Positions 48,909-55,846 of a DNA stretch of 55,846 nucleotides are shown piece by piece (position 1 is the first letter of the stretch; every line of letters starts with the position of its first letter). The stretch lies in assembly GCF_001667505.1 (NCBI RefSeq), contig NZ_LZHZ01000072.1, positions 1-55,846 on the forward strand. The letters run 5' to 3'. The notes below the pieces were generated by a model. The model did no database searches. It was not told where the DNA came from and saw only the letters and a list, made by a program, of their open reading frames with translations. Origin of the DNA: Mycobacterium sp. ACS1612 (lineage in GTDB: Bacteria > Actinomycetota > Actinomycetes > Mycobacteriales > Mycobacteriaceae). Position numbers and translations under genes: made by a program.

Positions 48909-50056
48909 CCGCGCCGGAAGGCGTGAAAGATCCGGTCGCGCAGGGCGGCCTGGAATCGGTTGGCAAGGCTGAGCGCGTTGCGTCGCTAACGGGTATCCGC
49001 GCGGTGGCTGCGCTTCTGGTGATGGCGACTCACGCCGCCTACACCACCGGTAAGTACACCCACGGATACGTCGGGCTGGTGTACTCGCGCATGGAGATCG
49101 GCGTGCCGATCTTCTTTGTGCTGTCGGGTTTCCTGCTGTTCAGTCCGTGGGTGAAAGCCGCAGCGGCAGGCGCTGATTCGCCATCGGTGCGCCGCTACGC
49201 CTGGCACCGGGTGCGACGCATCATGCCCGCCTACGTCGTCACCGTGCTGATCGCGTACCTGGTCTATCACTGGCGCACAGCGGGGCCCAATCCCGGCCAC
49301 ACGGTGGTGGGGTTGATCCGCAACCTGACGCTGACTCAGATCTACACCGACAACTACCTGTATTCCTATCTGCACCAAGGCCTTACCCAGATGTGGAGCC
49401 TCGCGGTCGAGGTCGCGTTCTACGTCGCGTTGCCGTTCCTGGCGTATCTGCTACTGGTCGTGCTGTGTCGCAGGCGATGGCGGCCCGCGCTGTTGCTGAC
49501 GGGTCTCGCGGCGTTGGCGTTGATCACTCCGGCCTGGCTGATCCTGGTGCACACCACCGACTTCCTGCCCGACGGCGCCCGACTGTGGCTGCCGACGTAT
49601 CTGCTGTGGTTTCTCGGCGGTATGACGTTGGCGGTGCTGCAACCGATGGGTGTGCGCGCGTACGCGTTCGCGTGCGTCCCACTGGCGGTGATCTGTTACT
49701 TCATCGCGTCCACGCCGATCGCGGGCGAACCCACCACCTCACCGCATGAACTGCGTGAGGCGCTGCTCAAGGCGACGTTCTATGCGGTGATCGCCACGTT
49801 GGTGGTCGCGCCACTGGGCTTGGGTGACCGCGGCCTGTATGCCAAGTTCCTCGCCAGCAGGCCGATGGTGTTCCTCGGCGAGATCTCCTACGAGATCTTC
49901 CTGATCCATCTGGTGACGATGGAGTTGGTGATGGTCGAGATCCTGCGCTGGCACATCTACACCGGCAATGTGGCGATCCTGTTCCTGGTCACGTTCGTCG
50001 TGACGGTGCCGGTGGCGTGGCTACTGCACCGGTGCACCCGCGTGCGCACCCCGTAG
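48905..50056 (+). CDS. acyltransferase 3 (OafA/YrhL-like) membrane protein (Rv1254-like)
   Basis: 383 residues with about ten TM helices. TM1 segment VASLTGIRAVAALLVMATHAAYTT contains the catalytic His of the family; further markers are GVPIFFVLSGFLLFSPWV, RRYAWHRVRRIMPAYVVTV and FLGEISYEIFLIHLVTMELV. O-acylates surface saccharides or lipids using acyl-CoA at the membrane. Acceptor unknown. Position after deaD equals Rv1254. Its last codons lie just before an IdeR-like box that controls the next gene. Confidence 0.9.
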   Translation: MTAPEGVKDPVAQGGLESVGKAERVASLTGIRAVAALLVMATHAAYTTGKYTHGYVGLVYSRMEIGVPIFFVLSGFLLFSPWVKAAAAGADSPSVRRYAWHRVRRIMPAYVVTVLIAYLVYHWRTAGPNPGHTVVGLIRNLTLTQIYTDNYLYSYLHQGLTQMWSLAVEVAFYVALPFLAYLLLVVLCRRRWRPALLLTGLAALALITPAWLILVHTTDFLPDGARLWLPTYLLWFLGGMTLAVLQPMGVRAYAFACVPLAVICYFIASTPIAGEPTTSPHELREALLKATFYAVIATLVVAPLGLGDRGLYAKFLASRPMVFLGEISYEIFLIHLVTMELVMVEILRWHIYTGNVAILFLVTFVVTVPVAWLLHRCTRVRTP

Positions 50057-50064
50057 CTTGCGAC

Positions 50065-50083
50065 TTAGGTTATGCTGCCCTAA
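50065..50083. promoter_or_regulatory. IdeR iron box upstream of the siderophore-interacting protein gene
   Basis: TTAGGTTATGCTGCCCTAA matches the IdeR consensus TTAGGTTAG(G/C)CTAACCTAA at 16 of 19 positions (mismatches at 9, 13 and 14). It starts 8 bases after the acyltransferase stop and ends 23 bases before ATG 50107. A -10-like TATGCT lies within it, so IdeR-Fe2+ binding would block the promoter. Confidence 0.75.
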
Positions 50084-50106
50084 GGAAGCGACACGAGGGG
50101 CGACGC

Positions 50107-50820
50107 ATGTCCAATACACCATCGCGCGGCTTCCAGGGCGCCGTGCTCAAGTTGCTGCGGGCGGGGGACTACCGGCTCACGGTCACCGGCCGGCGCGAGC
50201 TCACCCCGTATTACCTGCGGCTGAGCTTCGATGCGGGCGGCATGCTGGCCGATCGCCCGCTGCATCCGACGATGTGGATCCGGATGTGGTTCGCCGACGG
50301 CGACAAGCTGCATCAGCGTGGCTACACGCTGGTCGACCCCGACCCGGGTGCCGACACCGTCGACATCGAATTCGCGTTGCACGACGGGATCGCCTCGCAC
50401 TGGGCTCAGCATGCGCAACCGGGCGACACCATCGACGTGACCGTGCTGGGCAGCAATTTCACGCTGCCCGAACCGGCACCCAAGGGCTACGTCATCGTCG
50501 GCGACACGGCATCGCTGCCCGCGATCGACTCTCTGCTGACCGCCATCGGTGACAGCCCGGCCCGGGTGTACCTGGAGGCCGGCCACGAGGCCGACAAGCA
50601 GTTGCCGGTGGCGCGCAACACCGGGGTGGTGTGGGTGGACCGCAAGAACGGCGGCGAGGCGCTTGTCGAGGCGGTCCGCTCCGGCGCGTTCGAGGCCGTT
50701 GACCACTTCGGTTGGGTCGCCTGTGACAACCGCACCACCCGCGCGGTGGCCAAGGCCTTCCGCGACGACTACAAGATCCCGCGCAAGTCGATCAAAGCGC
50801 AAGCCTATTGGGTGGCTTGA
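50107..50820 (+). CDS. siderophore-interacting protein (SIP family ferric-siderophore reductase)
   Basis: 237 residues. FAD-binding-9 domain (about 20-115) with the flavin signature QRGYTLVDPD (R-x-Y-S/T). The SIP NAD(P)H-like domain (about 120-235) begins YVIVGDTASLPAIDSLLTAI and ends with AFRDDYKIPRKSIKAQAYWVA. Reduces ferric siderophore complexes (mycobactin or exochelin types) in the cytoplasm to release Fe2+. ATG 50107 follows GAGGGG. The upstream IdeR-like box indicates repression by iron, which fits. It overlaps the tctA end by 16 bp tail to tail. Confidence 0.9.
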   Translation: MSNTPSRGFQGAVLKLLRAGDYRLTVTGRRELTPYYLRLSFDAGGMLADRPLHPTMWIRMWFADGDKLHQRGYTLVDPDPGADTVDIEFALHDGIASHWAQHAQPGDTIDVTVLGSNFTLPEPAPKGYVIVGDTASLPAIDSLLTAIGDSPARVYLEAGHEADKQLPVARNTGVVWVDRKNGGEALVEAVRSGAFEAVDHFGWVACDNRTTRAVAKAFRDDYKIPRKSIKAQAYWVA

Positions 50821-52310
50821 AGATTCCGGCGCCGACGCCGCACCAGCGGTAGTGCGATCGACGCCACGAGTGCCACCACGACCACGCCCCACAGCACGAT
50901 CGTGATCGGGCTCGACACCAGGATCGACGGATCGCCCTCCGAGATGGTGAGTGCGCGGCGCAGTTGCTGTTCGGCCAGCGGGCCGAGGATCAGTCCGACG
51001 ACGGCGGGCGCGACCGGAATTCCGCCCTGCATCATCAACAGGCCGAGCAGACCGAGGCCGCAGAGCACCAGCAGATCGAAGGTGGTGCCGCCGGTGGCGA
51101 ACGTGCCGAGCGCCGCGAAGACGAGCACGCCCGCGTAGATACCGTAAGCGGGAATGGTCAACAGCCGTGCCCACACCTTCGCCATCGGCAGGTTGAGCAC
51201 GAGCAACATCACGTTGCCGATGTAGAGACTCGCGATGAGCGTCCACACCAGCGGACCGGACTCGCTGAACAGCTCCGGCCCAGGCTGCAGTCCGTACGAC
51301 TGGAATGCGACGAGGATGACCGCCGCCGTCGCCGACGTCGGCAGCCCGATCGTGAGCAACGGAACCAGCACGCCTGCGGCCGCCGCGTTGTTGGCCGCCT
51401 CCGGACCGGCCACACCCTCGATCGCGCCATGACCGAACTCCTCGGGGTGCTTGCTCAGCTTCTTCTCGGTGGCGTAGCTGAGAAACGTCGGCACTTCGGC
51501 TCCGCCTGCGGGCAGGGCACCGATGGGGAACCCGAACGCCGTGCCACGCAGCCATGCGGGCCAGGAGCGCCGAAAGTCGGCTCGTGACAACAACGCTCGT
51601 TCCCGCAGCGGGGTCACGGTGGTTCCGCCGGTGCCGGTCAGGACGTGTCGGAATGCCTCGCCGAGCGCAAACAGCGCGATCACCACGATGACGACGTCGA
51701 CGCCGTCGAGCAGCGAATCGATACCGAACGTGAGTCGCGGTTGCCCTGTCTGCGCGTCGATACCGATCAACCCGATCGTGACGCCGACGAGCAGGCTGGC
51801 AGCACCCTTGATCAGATTGTCGCCGAGCAGGGCGCTCACCGTCACGAACGCGACCGCCATCAGCGCCACGTATTCCGGTGGGCCGAAACTGGTTGCGAAG
51901 TCGGCGACGGCCGGTGCGATGAACGTCAACGCGACAGTGCCGATGGTGGCTGCGACGAAACTGCCGATCGCGGCGGTGGCCAGCGCGGCGGCGGCCCTAC
52001 CCGCGCGCGCCATCTTGTTGCCCTCCAGCGCTGTCACCATCGACGCACTCTCGCCGGGGACGTTCAGCAGGATCGCTGTCGTTGAGCCGCCGTACATTCC
52101 GCCGTAGTAGATGCCCGCGAACAGAATCAGCGCGCTGGCCGGATCAAGCCGGAAGGTGATCGGCAGCAACAGGGCGACGGTCAGCGCGGGCCCGATGCCG
52201 GGCAGTACGCCCACCGCGGTCCCGATCGTGACACCGATCAGGGCCCATAACAGATGCCCGGGGGTGATCGCATTGCCGAGACCTTCGAGCAGCAGGTTGA
52301 GCGATTCCAT
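50805..52310 (-). CDS. tctA: tripartite tricarboxylate transporter large membrane subunit TctA
   Basis: 501 residues, about eleven TM helices. Family marks: GVLPGIGPALTVALLLPITF, ASALILFAGIYYGGMYGGSTTAILLNVPGESASMVTALEGNKMA, and TIGLPTSATAAVILVAFQSYGLQPGPELF. With TctB and the binding protein TctC it imports citrate, tricarballylate or another carboxylate driven by a cation gradient. The ATG start is 1 bp from the tctB stop, so tctC-tctB-tctA form one operon. Confidence 0.93.
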   Translation of the reverse strand: MESLNLLLEGLGNAITPGHLLWALIGVTIGTAVGVLPGIGPALTVALLLPITFRLDPASALILFAGIYYGGMYGGSTTAILLNVPGESASMVTALEGNKMARAGRAAAALATAAIGSFVAATIGTVALTFIAPAVADFATSFGPPEYVALMAVAFVTVSALLGDNLIKGAASLLVGVTIGLIGIDAQTGQPRLTFGIDSLLDGVDVVIVVIALFALGEAFRHVLTGTGGTTVTPLRERALLSRADFRRSWPAWLRGTAFGFPIGALPAGGAEVPTFLSYATEKKLSKHPEEFGHGAIEGVAGPEAANNAAAAGVLVPLLTIGLPTSATAAVILVAFQSYGLQPGPELFSESGPLVWTLIASLYIGNVMLLVLNLPMAKVWARLLTIPAYGIYAGVLVFAALGTFATGGTTFDLLVLCGLGLLGLLMMQGGIPVAPAVVGLILGPLAEQQLRRALTISEGDPSILVSSPITIVLWGVVVVALVASIALPLVRRRRRNLQATQ

Positions 52311-52311
52311 G

Positions 52312-52824
52312 TCAGAACCCCCACGGTCCGGTCGGCAGGCTCAACCCGATCAACCGGTCGAAGACCAGGAACAGGATCGCCGCGAGCGCCCAGCCGTAGC
52401 CAACGGTTCGCCAAAACACCGGTGCCCCAAGCAACATCGCGGCCGCCACGAACAGAGCGGCTGAGCTCACGACATACCCCAGCACGGGAAGCAGCAGCGC
52501 GAACGCCACCAGCGCCACGAGCATGCCGAGCAACCGCAGCCCGGCCCGCGGCTGCCACGTCGTGTCGCGGGAGGCGGTGCCGAGTTGCGCGCGGGCCTGG
52601 ACCAGGAGCGCGGCGCCGACAACTCCGAGTAGGACGCCGACCGGCAACGGCACCGCGGCCGGGCCAACCGCCTCCGAGGTGTCCGGTAGCCGGAGCGCGT
52701 CGACGATGACGAGGATCGCGCCCACCAGCATCACCGCTCCGAATGCGCCGGATGCCAGCACCGTGTGTCGGTCCGGTATCTGCTCGGGCGGTCGTGGATC
52801 AGTAATGTCCTGTGTGTCAGTCAC
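52312..52824 (-). CDS. tctB: tripartite tricarboxylate transporter small membrane subunit TctB
   Basis: 170 residues, four TM helices (about 24-46, 62-81, 95-125, 138-158) and the short periplasmic loop of TctB proteins. Sequence is poorly conserved in this family, so the call rests mainly on topology and place between tctC and tctA. GTG 52824 overlaps the tctC stop by four bases (GTGA). Confidence 0.85.
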   Translation of the reverse strand: MTDTQDITDPRPPEQIPDRHTVLASGAFGAVMLVGAILVIVDALRLPDTSEAVGPAAVPLPVGVLLGVVGAALLVQARAQLGTASRDTTWQPRAGLRLLGMLVALVAFALLLPVLGYVVSSAALFVAAAMLLGAPVFWRTVGYGWALAAILFLVFDRLIGLSLPTGPWGF

Positions 52825-53825
52825 GTTCGCTTACCCAATCCGATTTCGTCGAGTATCTGTGAAACCCGGGTCTGCTCGGCTTTGACGAACTTCTCGAACT
52901 CCTCACCCGTGAGCGTCGCTTCGCCCCAGCCCCGGTCCTTCAAAATGTCCTTCCAAGTGTTGGTTTTGGTCATGTCGACCAGCACCGTCTCCAGGGCGTG
53001 TTCCTGTTCTTCGGAGATGCCCTTGGGGGCGACGACGCCGCGCCAGTTCTGCAGTTCGACGTCCATCCCGGCTTCACGCATCGTCGGCACGTCGGGCAAC
53101 CCCTCCAACCTGGTGGGGCTTGACACCGCCAACGCGCGGACTTCACCGGAATCGATCTGCGGCTGGATTTCCGAGACGCCCGAGATGGCCATGGTCGACC
53201 GGCCGGACAACAGCGTGCTGAGCATTTCGCCGCCGCCCGAGTGGGCAACGTAGCTGAGTTGGGCCGGATTGGCGCCAACCGCCTTGGCCATCAGCCCGGC
53301 CAGGATCTGTTCCGCGCCGCCGGCCGAACCGCCCGCGATGGAGACGGCCGGTAGATCGGCCTTCATCGCCGCCGCAACGTCGGCGAGCGTCATCAATTTG
53401 GAGTTCTTCGGTACGACAACGACTTCGTAGTCGCTGGTGAGCCGCACCAACGGCGTCGTGTCATCGAGCGAGTACTGGGAGTGGTTCGCCACGACGGCCC
53501 CAACCATGATCAACCCGGTGGTCATCAGTTGAGAGGGATCGCCGTCGAATCGGACGAACTGGCTCAACCCGATGGTGCCGCCCGCACCGGTGACGTTGTA
53601 GACCTCGGTGCGGCCCACGAGTTCGCGAAGTGATTCCTGCATGGCGCGCGAGGTCTGATCCCACCCGCCGCCCGGCGCGGCCGGCGCCATGATCCGAAGC
53701 TGTTGGTGACCGATTGCACTTTGGGCGGTCGTGCCCGCCGCGCTTTCGCGCGGCGCGGTCACCACGATCGCCACCGTGGCGATGACCGCCACCAGAGCCG
53801 GTAACCAACGCCGTAAATGTGTCAT
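52821..53825 (-). CDS. tctC: tripartite tricarboxylate transporter substrate-binding protein TctC
   Basis: 334 residues. Sec-type signal peptide (RRWLPALVAVIATVAIVVTAPRESAAG), no lipobox, then a TctC/Bug-type binding fold. Markers are RIMAPAAPGGGWDQTSRAMQESL, NVTGAGGTIGLSQFV, SIAGGSAGGAEQILAGLMAKAVG and YVAHSGGGEMLSTLLSGR. Catches a di- or tricarboxylate outside the membrane. ATG 53825 follows AAAGGTGG. Divergent from the flavoprotein gene across 134 bp with a dyad operator, so uptake and catabolism are probably induced together. Confidence 0.9.
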   Translation of the reverse strand: MTHLRRWLPALVAVIATVAIVVTAPRESAAGTTAQSAIGHQQLRIMAPAAPGGGWDQTSRAMQESLRELVGRTEVYNVTGAGGTIGLSQFVRFDGDPSQLMTTGLIMVGAVVANHSQYSLDDTTPLVRLTSDYEVVVVPKNSKLMTLADVAAAMKADLPAVSIAGGSAGGAEQILAGLMAKAVGANPAQLSYVAHSGGGEMLSTLLSGRSTMAISGVSEIQPQIDSGEVRALAVSSPTRLEGLPDVPTMREAGMDVELQNWRGVVAPKGISEEQEHALETVLVDMTKTNTWKDILKDRGWGEATLTGEEFEKFVKAEQTRVSQILDEIGLGKRT

Positions 53826-53848
53826 CGAACCACCTTTGGTCGACGTGC

Positions 53849-53872
53849 GTACATATGTATACACTTGTGTAC
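53849..53872. promoter_or_regulatory. GntR-type operator between tctCBA and the flavoprotein gene
   Basis: A 24-bp imperfect dyad (halves match at 9 of 12 positions), from GTAC at 53849 to GTAC at 53869. Its left part contains the perfect palindrome TGTATACA (53856-53863), close to known FadR/VanR-type GntR sites. It is AT-rich against a GC-rich background. The partial GntR gene at 55461 is the likely regulator. Confidence 0.6.
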
Positions 53873-53959
53873 GAACTGACACAAGGGCGCGCAGCCCCGC
53901 CGTCGGCCGGGTACCCCAGATTGACGCGATCGAAAACGCCGAACGACAGGAGCGTTCCC

Positions 53960-55432
53960 ATGAGTGCATCCAGCGCCGATCACGACGTCATCGTGGTCGG
54001 CGGCGGAAACGCCGGATTCTCGGCGGCGCATGCGGCAGCAGAACGCGGCAGGCGGGTGGTCGTGTTCGAGCGTGGTACCGCCGAAATGGCCGGGGGCAAT
54101 AGCTATTTCACCGCCGGCGCCACCCGTATCGACCATGCGGGGCTGCAGGACATCATCGACTTCATCGAACCCGACGAACGTCACCAGCGCACCGAGCTGC
54201 CGCCTTACAGTTCCGAGGAGTACCTGTACGACCTGAACAAGGTCACCGAGGGCCGCACCGACCCAGACTTGGCGCGCGTACTGGTCACCGAGGCGCAAGA
54301 CACTGTGCGCTGGCTGCATTCGCTCGGGTTGCGGTACCGGCTGATGTACGAGCGTCAGGCGTATCAGCGGGCCGACGGCAGCTACTTGTTCTGGGGCGGT
54401 TTGCATGTAGGCAATGTCGGCGGAGGCGAAGGGCTGATCGCCGACCACACCCGCGCCGCGGCCAAGCTCGGCACCGAGGTCCGATACGGCGCCAGGGCCA
54501 CAGGTCTGCTCGTCGAGGACGGTCGGGTGGTCGGCGCGGTGGTTGACGACGCGGCGGGCTCACACCAGGTCCGCGCGCAGAGCGTAATTCTGGCCTCAGG
54601 CGGGTTCGAGTCGAATCCCGAATGGCGCGAGAACTACCTCGGCCCCGGCTGGGGCAACGCGAAAGTGCGTGGCACGCCCTACAACTGCGGCGACATGATC
54701 GCCGCGGGGCTCGCCATCGGCGCGGCCAGAGGCGGCGACTGGTCGACCGCACACAGCGTTCAGTGGGATGCGTATACGCCCAACAACGAGTCCAACCGCG
54801 AGCTCACCAACCGGCTGACACGCCAAAGCTATCCGTTGGGCATCATCGTCAACCGCGAGGGCAAGCGGTTCCTGGACGAGGGCGCCGACTTCCGCAACTA
54901 CACCTACGCGAAGTACGGCGAACGGATCCTGAAGCAGCCGGGTTCAATAGCCTTTCAGATCTTCGACGCGTCCCTTCGGCCGATGCTTCGCAGCGAGGAA
55001 TACGACATGCCGGGAATCAGCGTTGTGACCGCTGATTCAATCGATGAGCTCGGTCGCGAATCGGGCATCGACGCTGCACAATTCAGTGCGACGGTCGCTG
55101 AGTACAACGCGTCCATCGACACGTCGACACCGTTCGATCCGACCGTCAAGGATGGCCGCGCTGCGCACGTCGACCCGCCCAAGAGCCACTGGGCCACCCC
55201 GCTCCAGACCCCGCCGTTCTACGCCTATCCGGTCACCTGCGGAATCACCTTCACCTTCGGGGGGTTGCGGGCCGACGTAGACGGTCGGGTGCTGCGCGAG
55301 TCCGGTCAAGCGATTCCTGGCCTCTTTGTGTGCGGGGAAGCCCTTGGCGGTCTGTTCAGCGGCAACTATCCGGGCGGTTCGGGACTTGCCGCGGGCATGG
55401 TGTTCGGCAGGCGCGCGGGGCGGCTGGCCTAG
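53960..55432 (+). CDS. FAD-dependent tricarballylate-dehydrogenase-like flavoprotein (TcuA/FRD family)
   Basis: 490 residues. N-terminal Rossmann loop DVIVVGGGNAGFSAAHAAAERG (residues about 8-30) followed by RGTAEMAGGNSYFTAGATR. The fumarate-reductase/succinate-dehydrogenase flavoprotein fold continues with SVILASGGFESNPEW and GITFTFGGLRADVDGRVL, and ends with GEALGGLFSGNYPGGSGLAAGMVFGRRAG. This matches TcuA, which dehydrogenates tricarballylate to cis-aconitate; 3-oxosteroid dehydrogenase relatives are alternatives. ATG 53960 has AGGAG 8 bases upstream; the longer frame from 53819 crosses the operator. Pairing with tctCBA supports a role in carboxylate use. TcuB, the electron acceptor partner, is not seen in the window. 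Confidence 0.82.
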   Translation: MSASSADHDVIVVGGGNAGFSAAHAAAERGRRVVVFERGTAEMAGGNSYFTAGATRIDHAGLQDIIDFIEPDERHQRTELPPYSSEEYLYDLNKVTEGRTDPDLARVLVTEAQDTVRWLHSLGLRYRLMYERQAYQRADGSYLFWGGLHVGNVGGGEGLIADHTRAAAKLGTEVRYGARATGLLVEDGRVVGAVVDDAAGSHQVRAQSVILASGGFESNPEWRENYLGPGWGNAKVRGTPYNCGDMIAAGLAIGAARGGDWSTAHSVQWDAYTPNNESNRELTNRLTRQSYPLGIIVNREGKRFLDEGADFRNYTYAKYGERILKQPGSIAFQIFDASLRPMLRSEEYDMPGISVVTADSIDELGRESGIDAAQFSATVAEYNASIDTSTPFDPTVKDGRAAHVDPPKSHWATPLQTPPFYAYPVTCGITFTFGGLRADVDGRVLRESGQAIPGLFVCGEALGGLFSGNYPGGSGLAAGMVFGRRAGRLA

Positions 55433-55460
55433 ATTTGGTGGGCGTGCGAGAGGACCGAAG

Positions 55461-55846
55461 TTGGCGACGAGTGTTTACGAGGAGTTTCGCGACGCGATCC
55501 TGACCGGTCGCTTCGCGGCGGGACAGGTGCTGTCCGAGAACGCTCTGGCGACCGAGTTCGGCAAGAGTCGCACGCCGGTGCGCGAGGCGCTGCACCGCCT
55601 CGAAATCGAGGGACTCGTCGAGCGGGTACCGCGCGGCGTGCGTGTGCGTGCCTCGTCGCCCGAAGAAATCCTCGACATCTACGAAGTGCGGATCACCTTG
55701 GAGGGGGCGGCCGCCAAGGCGGCCCCCGAGCGCGCGACCGAATTCGACAGGATGCAACTGCGTTCAGCGCAGCAGGCGATGGTTGATGTCGACGACGGAG
55801 CCAGGGGCAAGGCAGCGGGGAACCGGCGCGTCCATGACGCGGCGGA
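55461..55846 (+). CDS. GntR-family (FadR/FCD) transcriptional regulator, 5' part, cut by window end
   Basis: At least 128 residues from TTG 55461, with GAGAGGA 6-12 bases upstream. GntR wHTH at about 2-70 (VYEEFRDAILTGRFAAGQVLSENALATEFGKSRTPVREALHRLEIEGLVERVPRGVRV), then the first FCD helix (EEILDIYEVRITLEGAAAKAAPERATE). The gene runs off the window. It sits 28 bases after the flavoprotein stop and probably controls the carboxylate uptake/dehydrogenase cluster through the 53849-53872 dyad. GntR-FCD regulators often respond to a pathway carboxylate. Confidence 0.9.
   Translation, partial: MATSVYEEFRDAILTGRFAAGQVLSENALATEFGKSRTPVREALHRLEIEGLVERVPRGVRVRASSPEEILDIYEVRITLEGAAAKAAPERATEFDRMQLRSAQQAMVDVDDGARGKAAGNRRVHDAA

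Noticed and set aside
53960..55432. 3-oxosteroid delta-1/delta-4 dehydrogenase as the flavoprotein's identity
   Set aside because: The fold is shared, but the divergent tctCBA operon and common operator favour a carboxylate such as tricarballylate; not fully excluded.
1..55846. CRISPR arrays, tRNA or rRNA genes, prophage genes
   Set aside because: I saw no regularly spaced repeats, no cloverleaf-like conserved segments (GGTTCGAATC-type) in gaps, and no phage structural genes.

Overview
The window is high-GC actinobacterial DNA and almost certainly from Mycobacteriaceae. The gene order of its central 40 kb follows, from memory, the Mycobacterium tuberculosis Rv1220c-Rv1254 segment: O-methyltransferase, sigE, rseA, htrA, tatB, mrp, lytic-transglycosylase-like protein, DUF1003 protein, MgtE/CBS protein, DUF4190 protein, stress protein, lpqY-sugABC, corA, mdh, lpqZ, SDR, kgd, MFS pump, RecB-like helicase, lprE, deaD, acyltransferase. 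Extra metabolic genes (malic enzyme, CitE-like lyase, TctABC uptake) and the absence of PE/PPE genes suggest a saprophytic rapid grower (Mycolicibacterium type). The species is inference; no database was searched.

Layout. Bases 1-6.1 kb are accessory: the tail of an IS transposase, an ECF41-type sigma factor with a fused SnoaL-like domain, a small membrane protein, and a TetR-ABC ATPase-ABC permease operon ending in two paralogous isoprenylcysteine-methyltransferase-like membrane proteins. Bases 6.1-11 kb hold a GAP-family membrane protein and the envelope-stress block (SigE, anti-sigma RseA, protease HtrA, TatB). Bases 11-18 kb hold a run of leftward genes (mrp, wall hydrolase, DUF1003, MgtE-N/CBS) broken by a CitE-like lyase. 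Bases 18.3-23.3 kb are the trehalose importer LpqY-SugABC with a translationally coupled SUFU-like gene. Bases 23.3-28.6 kb hold corA, mdh-malic enzyme, lpqZ and an SDR. Bases 28.6-35.7 kb hold an aldehyde dehydrogenase pseudogene, a large FAD/Fe-S 2-hydroxyacid dehydrogenase and kgd. Bases 35.8-45.4 kb hold Rv1249c-like, a small secreted protein, two drug-efflux MFS genes, a second FAD 2-hydroxyacid dehydrogenase and a RecB-like nuclease/helicase. Bases 45.4-46.5 kb are a wHTH/Vsr-like nuclease gene bracketed by a perfect 20-bp inverted repeat. Bases 46.5-50.8 kb hold lprE, deaD, an acyltransferase and a siderophore-interacting protein behind an IdeR-like iron box. Bases 50.8 kb to the end hold a tctCBA operon, a divergent tricarballylate-dehydrogenase-like flavoprotein and a partial GntR regulator.

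Regulatory and repeat signals recur. Two families of short inverted-repeat elements sit in intergenic gaps (10931 and 23286; 18162 and 27654), mostly between convergent genes. Palindromic operator-like sites stand before the sigma factor, tetR, the wall hydrolase, lpqY, the DHA2 pump and tctC/tcuA. The strongest candidate for something undescribed is the inverted-repeat-bracketed nuclease gene at 45.4-46.5 kb, placed between two genes that are neighbours in M. tuberculosis.
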